A DNA stretch of 6,271 nt from Bacillota bacterium (GTDB taxonomy: Bacteria; Bacillota; Limnochordia; Limnochordales; ZCTH02-B6), in assembly GCA_003387805.1 (NCBI GenBank), contig QGSR01000119.1:1-6271 (forward strand). Direction: 5' to 3'. Made by a program: the position numbers and the translations under genes. Below, piece after piece: positions 1-4,882 of the stretch (the stretch's first letter is position 1; each line of letters opens with the position of its first letter). The notes under the pieces are model-generated. The model worked only from the letters and a program-made list of their open reading frames with translations, made no database searches and was not told the DNA's origin.

Positions 1-1
1 A

Positions 2-325
2 GGCATCGCCGTCCGCATCCGCCCGAAGACGGCCAACGCCCGGGCCACGCTGGCCAGCGTCGGGCAGCGCCAGGCCATCGCCCACGAAGCCGCCCTGCTG
101 CTGGGGCTGAAGATGGACGTGGACGAGCCCGAGATGCGGCCCATCGCCCGCCAAAACCCTGACACCGGCGAGGTGGTCATGGCCATGGTGCCGGTGCTGC
201 GCGACGAGCGGACTTTGATCCGGGCCATTGAGTACGTGCCGGTGCTGGAAGGCAGCGTCCGCAAGCCCGCTTCGTCGGGGCTGTGGCCGCCGGGGCGGGC
301 CGGCGCAAGGGGCGGGCCGCCGTGA
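2..325 (+). CDS. YIEGIA-family protein, C-terminal 107 residues (5' end outside window)
   Basis: The reading frame is open from base 2 to the TGA at 323-325, so this is the end of a gene that starts before the window. The visible part has a short beta-like start (GIAVRIRPK), then a block ending in GQRQAIAHEAALLLG at about visible residues 21-35, then ARQNPDTGEV, and near the end VPVLEGSVRKP. From memory, the GQRQAIAH block and the closing VPVLE segment match the C-terminal region of the YIEGIA family, roughly 300-residue predicted membrane proteins of spore formers. The name-giving motif and any membrane segments would lie upstream, so I could not check them. The last 18 residues are rich in Gly, Pro and Arg and look non-conserved. 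The stop overlaps the next start as GTGA, which implies translational coupling. Its position beside der and close to spoIVA suggests a sporulation or envelope role, which is inference; the biochemical function is unknown to me. Confidence 0.6.
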   Translation, partial: GIAVRIRPKTANARATLASVGQRQAIAHEAALLLGLKMDVDEPEMRPIARQNPDTGEVVMAMVPVLRDERTLIRAIEYVPVLEGSVRKPASSGLWPPGRAGARGGPP

Positions 326-507
326 CGGAAGGACCGCGCGTCATGGCCGTCGTCACCCTGCGCAAAGACCACCCGCCCGGCGGCGTGCCGGTGTTCGCGG
401 CCGACGACGAAAGGCAGCGGGAGCGCATCGCGCTGCTGCTGGCGAAAATTTTGCAAGGGGTCGTGCACGACCTGGAGAACGGCGATTTCATCATCGTGCG
501 CCACTGA
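322..507 (+). CDS. Small partner protein of the YIEGIA family (61 aa)
   Basis: This short gene encodes 61 residues from GTG 322. The pattern is a strand (VMAVVTL, 7-13), a GGVPVF turn and strand (20-25), an amphipathic helix (about 28-48) running into GVVHDLENG (46-54), and a final strand FIIVRH (56-61). This suggests a compact alpha/beta fold with no signal peptide or membrane segment. From memory, the Gly-Gly-x-Pro-x-Phe and HDLxNG signatures match small proteins annotated as the capping complex subunit for YIEGIA, normally encoded directly after the YIEGIA gene, as here. No biochemical function is known to me. GTG 322 overlaps the upstream stop and has AAGGGG 9 nt before it. ATG 343 (54 aa) has its own GGAAGGA 9 nt before it and is a real alternative. 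I prefer 322 because the extra residues complete the first strand. Confidence 0.62.
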   Translation: MTEGPRVMAVVTLRKDHPPGGVPVFAADDERQRERIALLLAKILQGVVHDLENGDFIIVRH

Positions 508-533
508 CGCGGGGAAGGGTCCCACGCCGGCGA

Positions 534-563
534 TTGACGCCAAGGCGCCGCGAGTGGTATAAA
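534..563 (+). promoter_or_regulatory. Sigma-A promoter for der
   Basis: TTGACG at 534-539 and TATAAA at 558-563 are separated by 18 bp, each one base from the vegetative consensus. Transcription would start near 570 and give a leader of about 28 nt before the GTG of der. The spacer contains the palindrome GGCGCC at 544-549. Confidence 0.75.
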
Positions 564-597
564 GAAGGCCGAACGCTGAGTATAGCGAGGCTTTGAA

Positions 598-1926
598 GTG
601 AAGCAGCTTCCCGTAGTCGCCTTGGTCGGCCGGCCCAACGTGGGCAAATCTTCCCTGTTCAACCGCCTCATCGGGCGCCGGGTCGCGATCGTGGAGGATC
701 AGCCCGGCATCACCCGCGATCGGCTCTACGGCCAGTGCCGCTGGCGCGACCGCGTCTTCACGGTGGTCGACACGGGCGGCATCGATCCGTACGCCACCGA
801 AGACATCGCCGCGCAAAGCCGGGCTCAGGCCGAGATCGCCGTGGCCGAGGCCGACGTGGTCGTCCTGGTCGTCGACGGCCGCGAAGGCGTCCACCCGCTG
901 GACGCCGAGGTGGCGGAGCTTCTGCGCCGCCGGGAAAAACCCGTCCTTCTGGCCGTCAACAAAATCGACAGCTACGGGCCCGATCAGGAAGCGGCGGTGC
1001 TGGAGTTTTACGAGCTGGGCCTGGGCGATCCCATCCCGGTCTCCGCGGAGCACGGCCGCAACACCGGCGAGCTGCTGGACCGGGTGCTGACGCTGCTGCC
1101 CGGGGACGGCGCGCCGGAAGAAGGCCCCGATCCTATCATGCTGGCCGTCATCGGCCGCCCCAACGTGGGCAAGTCGTCCCTGATCAACGCGCTGGCCGGC
1201 GAGGAACGCTCCATCGTCAGCGACGTGCCGGGCACCACCCGCGACGTGGTGGACACGGCCATCGTCTGGGACGGCACGCCTTTCGTCCTCCTGGACACCG
1301 CGGGCCTGCGCCGCAAGTCCCGCATCGACACGCCGGTGGAGCGCTACAGCGTCGTGCGGGCCGTGCGGGCGGTGGAGCGGTGCGACGTGGCCGTGGCGGT
1401 GCTGGACGCGACCGAAGGCGTCACCGAGCAGGACAAGCGCATCATCGGCATCGCCCACGAGGCGGGCAAAGGGCTGGTCATCGCCGTCAACAAGTGGGAC
1501 CTGGTGAAAAAGGACAGCCACACCATGGCGCGGCTGGAAAAGCAGTATCGGGAGGAGCTGGCCTTCGCGGACTACGCCCCGTACGCGTTCATTTCCGCCA
1601 AGACGGGGCAGCGCATCGACCGGGTGCTGGAGCTGGCCCGGGCCGCGGCCGAGTTTTCCGCGCTCAGGCTGCGCACCGGCCGGTTCAACGAGGTACTGCA
1701 GGAAGCCGTGGCCCTCAGGCCGCCGCCGGCGGACAAAGGCGTGCAGCCCAAAATTTTCTACGGCTTTCAGGCCCGCGTCAAGCCGCCCGAGTTCGTGCTG
1801 TTCTGCAGCCACGCCGAGCGGCTCCACTTCTCGTACCTGCGCTATCTGGAAAACCAGGTGCGGGAGGCGTTCGGCTTCGTGGGCACGCCCATTCGCTTTC
1901 GGCTGCGCGATCGTCGAAAAACATGA
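598..1926 (+). CDS. der: Ribosome biogenesis GTPase Der (EngA)
   Basis: Der is an essential cytoplasmic GTPase with two tandem G domains that helps mature the 50S ribosomal subunit. Both domains are complete. Domain 1 has GRPNVGKS (11-18), the GITR switch (38-41), DTGG (58-61), NKID (121-124) and SAEHG (149-153). Domain 2 has GRPNVGKS (186-193), PGTTR (211-215), DTAG (233-236), NKWD (298-301) and SAKTG (333-337). A KH-like RNA-binding domain follows (about 354-442), including FVLFCSH and FSYLRYLEN. An acidic linker near 168-178 joins the G domains. The length of 442 residues is normal for the family. The start is GTG 598, with GAGG at 587-590 seven nt upstream. It places the first P-loop at residue 11, as usual. 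The gene has its own near-consensus promoter and is followed 23 bp later by plsY. Confidence 0.98.
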   Translation: MKQLPVVALVGRPNVGKSSLFNRLIGRRVAIVEDQPGITRDRLYGQCRWRDRVFTVVDTGGIDPYATEDIAAQSRAQAEIAVAEADVVVLVVDGREGVHPLDAEVAELLRRREKPVLLAVNKIDSYGPDQEAAVLEFYELGLGDPIPVSAEHGRNTGELLDRVLTLLPGDGAPEEGPDPIMLAVIGRPNVGKSSLINALAGEERSIVSDVPGTTRDVVDTAIVWDGTPFVLLDTAGLRRKSRIDTPVERYSVVRAVRAVERCDVAVAVLDATEGVTEQDKRIIGIAHEAGKGLVIAVNKWDLVKKDSHTMARLEKQYREELAFADYAPYAFISAKTGQRIDRVLELARAAAEFSALRLRTGRFNEVLQEAVALRPPPADKGVQPKIFYGFQARVKPPEFVLFCSHAERLHFSYLRYLENQVREAFGFVGTPIRFRLRDRRKT

Positions 1927-1932
1927 TATAAT
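1924..1932 (+). promoter_or_regulatory. Extended -10 element upstream of plsY
   Basis: A perfect TATAAT at 1927-1932 is preceded by TG and one base, giving the extended -10 form TGATATAAT. The TG is part of the der stop codon (TGA 1924-1926). I found no -35 box 16-18 bp upstream, which extended -10 promoters often lack. Transcription would start near 1939, leaving only about 11 nt before the plsY ATG. The element stands out in such GC-rich DNA, but promoter activity is inferred. Confidence 0.5.
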
Positions 1933-1949
1933 TTGGGTCGGGTGACGAC

Positions 1950-2573
1950 ATGAACGGGACTGTTATTTCTGTTTTGTTTTTGCTGGGCTGTTACGTCGTC
2001 GGGTCCATTCCCTTCGGCTACCTGATCGGGCGCTTGACGGCGGGTATCGACGTGCGCAAAATCGGCAGCGGCAACATCGGCGCGACCAACGTCATGCGCA
2101 TATTAGGGCCTTTGCCGGCGTTGGTCGTCTTGTTTTTGGATGCGGCCAAAGGATGGTTGTGCGTCTGGCTGGCCATGCGGCTGGGCTTCAGCGACCCGCT
2201 CATCGCCGCGTCGGCCCTCGCGGTGGTGGCCGGCCACAACTGGTCGCTGTTTCTGAAGCTGAAGGGCGGCCGGGGCATCGCCACCGCCCTGGGCATTCTT
2301 CTCGGGTGGGCGCCTTACGTCGCGCTGGCTTTGGTGGGCGTGTTCGTCATCGTCGTCACCATCTCCCGCTACGTTTCGTTGGGATCCATCATCGCGTCGG
2401 CCCTGCTGCCCATGGCGCTCTTCGTCAACGGCCTGCCCAAGGTCTACATCGCGGCCGGCTTCGTGCTGAGCGTCTGGTCCATCGTCCGCCACATCCCCAA
2501 CATCCGCCGGCTTCTCAGCGGCACGGAAAGCCGCTTCGGCGCGCGGGTGCACCCGCCCGGGCCGTCGATGTGA
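1950..2573 (+). CDS. plsY: Acyl-phosphate:glycerol-3-phosphate acyltransferase PlsY
   Basis: PlsY is an integral membrane enzyme that transfers an acyl group from acyl-phosphate to the sn-1 position of glycerol-3-phosphate, the first committed step of phospholipid synthesis; PlsX makes the acyl-phosphate. The 207 residues show the family motifs: GSIPFGYLIGR (18-28) with SGNIGATN (40-47), then KLKGGRGIATALG (103-115), and near the end RHIPNIRRLLSGTES (180-194). There are about five hydrophobic membrane segments, at roughly 4-26, 55-78, 85-100, 113-137 and 143-178, the last probably two segments. The ATG at 1950 places the first membrane segment directly at the N-terminus. The ribosome site is weak: GGGTGA at 1940-1945 lies only 4 nt from the start, so coupling to der may assist. 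A terminator follows within 90 bp. Confidence 0.97.
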   Translation: MNGTVISVLFLLGCYVVGSIPFGYLIGRLTAGIDVRKIGSGNIGATNVMRILGPLPALVVLFLDAAKGWLCVWLAMRLGFSDPLIAASALAVVAGHNWSLFLKLKGGRGIATALGILLGWAPYVALALVGVFVIVVTISRYVSLGSIIASALLPMALFVNGLPKVYIAAGFVLSVWSIVRHIPNIRRLLSGTESRFGARVHPPGPSM

Positions 2574-2588
2574 CGCCGGGATAAACGG

Positions 2589-2605
2589 CCGGCCCTTCAG
2601 GCCGG
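2589..2605 (+). other. Small hairpin in the plsY 3' untranslated region
   Basis: CCGGCC (2589-2594) and GGCCGG (2600-2605) form a perfect 6-bp stem around the loop CTTCA. No T tract follows, so alone it is not an intrinsic terminator. It lies 16 bases after the plsY stop and 30 bases before the real terminator, where it may protect the transcript end. That role is inference. Confidence 0.5.
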
Positions 2606-2634
2606 ATCCGCTCTCCGATGCCAGACCGCCTCCG

Positions 2635-2662
2635 AGCGGCGCCGAACCGGGCGCCGCTTTTT
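2635..2662 (+). terminator. Rho-independent terminator after plsY
   Basis: AGCGGCGCC (2635-2643) pairs perfectly over 9 bp with GGCGCCGCT (2650-2658) around the loop GAACCG, and T2658-T2662 gives a five-base T run. This is a textbook intrinsic terminator. It should end the der-plsY transcript and insulate spoIVA from vegetative read-through. Confidence 0.92.
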
Positions 2663-2669
2663 CGTCGCG

Positions 2670-2699
2670 GTGATAATCCCCCCGGGCCCGGAATATCAC
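2670..2699 (+). promoter_or_regulatory. Possible sigma-E-type sporulation promoter for spoIVA
   Basis: GTGATAAT (2670-2677) and AATATCAC (2692-2699) are separated by 14 bp, the usual sigma-E spacing. Against the Bacillus sigma-E consensus (about GTCATATT and CATACAAT), the first matches at 6 of 8 positions and the second at 4 of 8, including the ATA core. Transcription would start near 2706, about 40 nt before the spoIVA GTG. In B. subtilis spoIVA is expressed from sigma-E in the mother cell. I see no good sigma-A promoter in this gap. The -10 match is weak, so this remains a candidate. Confidence 0.42.
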
Positions 2700-2748
2700 T
2701 TGTAGCGGACGGCGGGCCGCGCCGGGCTAGGCCGAGGGGGGAGAGCGC

Positions 2749-4224
2749 GTGGAGAAGTTCGACCTCTTTCACGACATCGCCGCGCGTACGGGCGGCAGCA
2801 TTTACATCGGGGTGGTGGGCCCCGTACGCACCGGCAAGTCGACGTTTATCAAACGGTTCATGGATCTGCTGGTGCTGCCCCGCATCAAAGACGGCTACGA
2901 CCGGCAGCGCACCCAGGACGAGCTGCCGCAGAGCGGCGCCGGGCGCACCATCATGACGACCCAGCCGCGGTTCGTCCCGGATCAGCCGGTGAGCATCGCG
3001 TTCAACGGCGCCACGGCGCGCGTCCGCCTGGTGGACTGCGTCGGCTACACGGTGCCGGGGGCGCGCGGCTACGAGGACGAGGACGGCCCCCGCATGGTGC
3101 GCACGCCGTGGTTCGAGGAGCAGATACCGTTTCAGCAGGCCGCGGAAATCGGCACCCGCAAAGTCATTGAGGACCACTCCACCATCGGCCTGGTGGTGAC
3201 CACCGACGGCAGCGTCGCGGACTTGCCCCGGCAGGCGTACGTCGACGCGGAGGAGCGGGTGGTGGCCGAGCTGAAAGCGCTGGGCAAGCCGTTCCTGGTG
3301 CTGCTGAACGCGGTGGAGCCGGACTCGGGCGCGGTGCGGCAGCTGGCCGACGAGCTGTCGGAGAAGTACGGCGTGGCCGTGGTGCCGGTGAACTGTCTGC
3401 GCATGAGCCAGCAGGATTTGCTGGACGTGCTGCACGAGATTCTGTTCGAGTTTCCGGTGCGGGAAGTGTCCCTGCGGCTGCCCGACTGGGTGGAGGAGCT
3501 GGACGAGGACCACCCGCTGCGGCGCCAGTTTCTCGAGGCCGCGTGGGAGACGGTGGCGCCCGTTCAGCGGCTGCGGGACATGGACGACGCGGTGCAGGCG
3601 CTGGCCGGCTTTGACTTCGTCGACAAAGTGACCCTGGTCCGGATGGAGCTGGGGGAGGGGACGGCCACCGTGCGCCTGGGCACCCGCCGCAGCCTCTTCT
3701 ACAAAGTGCTGGCGGAGATGACCGGCTTCGAGGTGGAGGGCGACCACCACCTGGTGCGCCTCATGAAAGAGCTGGCGGTGGCCAAGCGCGAGTACGACAA
3801 GGTGGCCGCCGCGCTGGCGGAAGTGTACGACATGGGCTACGGCATCGTGACGCCCACGCTGGAGGACATCGCCTTCGACGATCCGGAAATCATCCGCCAG
3901 GGCGGGCGGTTCGGAGTGAAGCTCAAGGCCGGCGCGCCGTCCATTCACATGGTGCGGGCCAATATTTACACCGAGGTCACGCCCTTCGTGGGCACCGAAA
4001 AGCAGGGCGAAGAGCTGGCCCGCTACCTGACCGAGGAGTTCGAGAAAGACCCCAGCCGCGTCTGGAACTCGGACTTCCTGGGCAAGTCGCTGCAGGAGCT
4101 GGTGCGGGAGGGCATCCAGAGCAAGCTGCACCGCATGCCCGAGCACGCCCAGAAAAAGCTTCAGGAGACGCTGACGAAAATCGTCAACGAGGGCAGCGGC
4201 GGGCTCATCTGCATCATCTTGTGA
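2749..4224 (+). CDS. spoIVA: Stage IV sporulation protein A, spore coat basement-layer ATPase
   Basis: SpoIVA is made in the mother cell, is recruited to the forespore surface by SpoVM, and polymerises using ATP hydrolysis into the basement layer on which the coat assembles. The N-terminal ATPase domain is related to translation-factor GTPases. It has the P-loop GPVRTGKS (24-31), the Thr pair in IMTTQP (69-74), and the Walker-B-like LVDCVGY (94-100, Asp96). The usual NKxD guanine-specificity motif is replaced by LLNAVEPD (185-192), consistent with ATP use. Well-kept C-terminal segments include DPEIIRQGGRFGVKLKA (378-394), APSIHM (396-401) and the closing GSGGLICIIL (482-491). The length of 491 matches the B. 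subtilis protein (492, from memory). GTG 2749 gives MEKFDLFHDIAARTGG, which aligns with the family N-terminus, and a G-rich site (2737-2743) lies 5 nt upstream. Terminators on both sides make it a one-gene unit. Confidence 0.98.
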   Translation: MEKFDLFHDIAARTGGSIYIGVVGPVRTGKSTFIKRFMDLLVLPRIKDGYDRQRTQDELPQSGAGRTIMTTQPRFVPDQPVSIAFNGATARVRLVDCVGYTVPGARGYEDEDGPRMVRTPWFEEQIPFQQAAEIGTRKVIEDHSTIGLVVTTDGSVADLPRQAYVDAEERVVAELKALGKPFLVLLNAVEPDSGAVRQLADELSEKYGVAVVPVNCLRMSQQDLLDVLHEILFEFPVREVSLRLPDWVEELDEDHPLRRQFLEAAWETVAPVQRLRDMDDAVQALAGFDFVDKVTLVRMELGEGTATVRLGTRRSLFYKVLAEMTGFEVEGDHHLVRLMKELAVAKREYDKVAAALAEVYDMGYGIVTPTLEDIAFDDPEIIRQGGRFGVKLKAGAPSIHMVRANIYTEVTPFVGTEKQGEELARYLTEEFEKDPSRVWNSDFLGKSLQELVREGIQSKLHRMPEHAQKKLQETLTKIVNEGSGGLICIIL

Positions 4225-4255
4225 AATTCGTCGGGAAATTGAATGTTTTTTCTGC

Positions 4256-4321
4256 AAAGGCCGGCAGGAATGAGCCGCATGGGGGCGAAGGAACGCCCGT
4301 ATGCGGCTTTCGGCCTTTTTT
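4256..4321 (+). terminator. Two-tier rho-independent terminator after spoIVA
   Basis: The outer stem pairs AAAGGCCG (4256-4263) with CGGCCTTT (4311-4318) over 8 bp. An inner 15-position stem pairs 4273-4287 with 4294-4308 around the loop AAGGAA, with one G-T wobble and one G-G mismatch. Nine unpaired bases on the left and two on the right separate the tiers. Six Ts (4316-4321) follow. The structure starts 31 bases after the spoIVA stop and should separate spoIVA from hup. Confidence 0.88.
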
Positions 4322-4330
4322 GCTATTCTG

Positions 4331-4343
4331 CTCATAATTTGAG
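4331..4343 (+). promoter_or_regulatory. Possible -10 box and overlapping palindrome upstream of hup
   Basis: CATAAT at 4333-4338 matches the vegetative -10 at 5 of 6 positions and follows the spoIVA terminator, so hup needs a promoter about here. No convincing -35 lies 16-18 bp upstream. The box sits inside an imperfect 13-bp palindrome (4331-4343, CTCA and TGAG arms, five of six pairs symmetric) that could be an operator. The promoter assignment is weak. Confidence 0.28.
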
Positions 4344-4378
4344 CGGGATGCGGACAACATACCCTTCCGGTCACGATT

Positions 4379-4410
4379 CGCGGCGGCCGCCCGCCGGCGG
4401 GCGCGCCGCG
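4379..4410 (+). other. GC-only hairpin in the hup leader
   Basis: Every base of this 32-base stretch is G or C. CGCGGCG (4379-4385) pairs with CGCCGCG (4404-4410), and CGCCCG (4388-4393) pairs with CGGGCG (4398-4403), around the loop CCGG. G4386-C4387 form a 2-nt bulge. The 13-bp stem has no T tract, so it is not a terminator. It lies about 28 bases before the hup ribosome site, which remains free. A role in mRNA stability or as a protein-binding site is inference. Confidence 0.6.
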
Positions 4411-4437
4411 GATGGACGGGCTGTTTCGGAGCCGGGG

Positions 4438-4447
4438 AAGGGGGTGA
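4438..4447 (+). promoter_or_regulatory. Ribosome binding site deciding the hup start
   Basis: AAGGGGGTGA matches the 16S anti-Shine-Dalgarno complement (AGGAGGTGA) at all but one position and lies 5 nt before ATG 4453. It rules out the longer in-frame reading from TTG 4243, which runs through the terminator and hairpin. Confidence 0.85.
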
Positions 4448-4452
4448 ATAAG

Positions 4453-4728
4453 ATGACGAAGGCGGATCTGATTGATCAGGTCGCGGCGCGCAGCGGGCTG
4501 ACGAAGAAGGCGGCCGGACAGGCGGTGGACGCGCTGTTCGAGTCGGTGACGGAGGCCCTCGCGGCCGGCCAGCGGGTGCAAATCGTCGGTTTCGGCACGT
4601 TTGAGGTGCGGGAACGGGCGGCCCGGCGGGGGCGCAACCCCCAGACCGGGCAGGAGATCGAAATCTCCGCGCGCAAAGTGCCCGCGTTTAAGGCGGGAAA
4701 GGCGCTCAAAGACGCCGTAGGTCGGTAG
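4453..4728 (+). CDS. hup: HU-family DNA-binding protein
   Basis: HU is a small basic dimeric nucleoid protein that binds and bends DNA with little sequence preference. The 91 residues are full length for the family. [21 protein letters not shown] (1-21, quoted in two parts: [10 protein letters not shown] and [11 protein letters not shown]) is the dimerising helical region. [18 protein letters not shown] (47-64) leads into the beta arm, with the conserved Asn63-Pro64 beside the arm tip. The tail [14 protein letters not shown] (76-89) is also typical. It aligns with HU rather than IHF because of the Firmicutes-like N-terminus and short tail, though the two families overlap. The ATG is fixed by a strong ribosome site. 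In B. subtilis the HU gene hbs also lies downstream of spoIVA, so the order is conserved. It appears to be transcribed alone, between two terminator-like structures. Confidence 0.96.
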   Translation: MTKADLIDQVAARSGLTKKAAGQAVDALFESVTEALAAGQRVQIVGFGTFEVRERAARRGRNPQTGQEIEISARKVPAFKAGKALKDAVGR

Positions 4729-4751
4729 GGGAAACGTTCCGCGTTGATTTG

Positions 4752-4798
4752 AGGCATCGGCGGCGCGCACGGGGTGTATGCGCACGGCGGTGCCTTTT
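4752..4798 (+). terminator. Imperfect terminator-like hairpin after hup
   Basis: AGGCATCG (4752-4759) pairs with CGGTGCCT (4788-4795) with one T-G wobble, and inside it GCGCA (4765-4769) pairs with TGCGC (4779-4783). T4795-T4798 forms a short T run, followed by more pyrimidine-rich sequence. The internal loop and short T run make it weaker than the two terminators upstream. It begins 24 bases after the hup stop. Confidence 0.68.
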
Positions 4799-4814
4799 CT
4801 CGTTCCTTTTCCCG

Positions 4815-4838
4815 TGCTATAATCTTGAACTATATAAT
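4815..4838 (+). promoter_or_regulatory. Tandem TATAAT boxes upstream of hom
   Basis: TATAAT at 4818-4823, preceded by TGC, forms a perfect extended -10 element. A second TATAAT lies at 4833-4838, 15 bp downstream. Neither has a good -35 at 16-18 bp. The first would start near 4830, giving a leader of about 53 nt; the second near 4845, about 38 nt. The leaders are too short for a T-box or known riboswitch, so I see no amino-acid-sensing RNA here. Confidence 0.6.
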
Positions 4839-4867
4839 TGCACTCACTTTTCCGGTTTCCGGCGTGT

Positions 4868-4873
4868 AGGAGG
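4868..4873 (+). promoter_or_regulatory. Ribosome binding site deciding the hom start
   Basis: A perfect AGGAGG lies 9 nt before GTG 4883. It excludes the in-frame TTG at 4838, which overlaps the second TATAAT box and would add 15 residues not expected in the family. Confidence 0.9.
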
Positions 4874-4882
4874 AAAGCGCGA

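Noticed and set aside
2..10. The window's first residues (GIA) as the end of the YIEGIA motif itself
   Set aside because: The following sequence fits the family's C-terminal region, well after where I recall the motif, so the match to GIA is probably coincidence.
735..1931. A 398-codon plus-strand frame overlapping der
   Set aside because: It is a frame-shifted reading of der with Arg/Gly/Ala-rich low-complexity protein. The der frame has every expected motif.
4273..4310. Resemblance of the spoIVA terminator inner hairpin to group II intron domain V (GAGCCG start, bulge-like mismatch)
   Set aside because: There is no GNRA loop, no proper 2-nt bulge, no intron-encoded protein and no other intron domains. 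A hairpin with an outer stem and six Ts is better explained as a terminator.
4339..4363. TTGAGC (4339) with CATACC (4358) as a hup promoter, or CATACCCT as a sigma-E or sigma-G -10
   Set aside because: The vegetative spacing would be only 13 bp, and no matching sporulation -35 lies at the required distance.
4243..4452. A 70-residue N-terminal extension of HU from TTG 4243
   Set aside because: It would translate the terminator and GC-only hairpin. HU family length and the strong ribosome site fix the start at 4453.
4838..4882. A 15-residue N-terminal extension of homoserine dehydrogenase from TTG 4838
   Set aside because: The TTG lies in the promoter region with no ribosome site, while GTG 4883 has a perfect AGGAGG.
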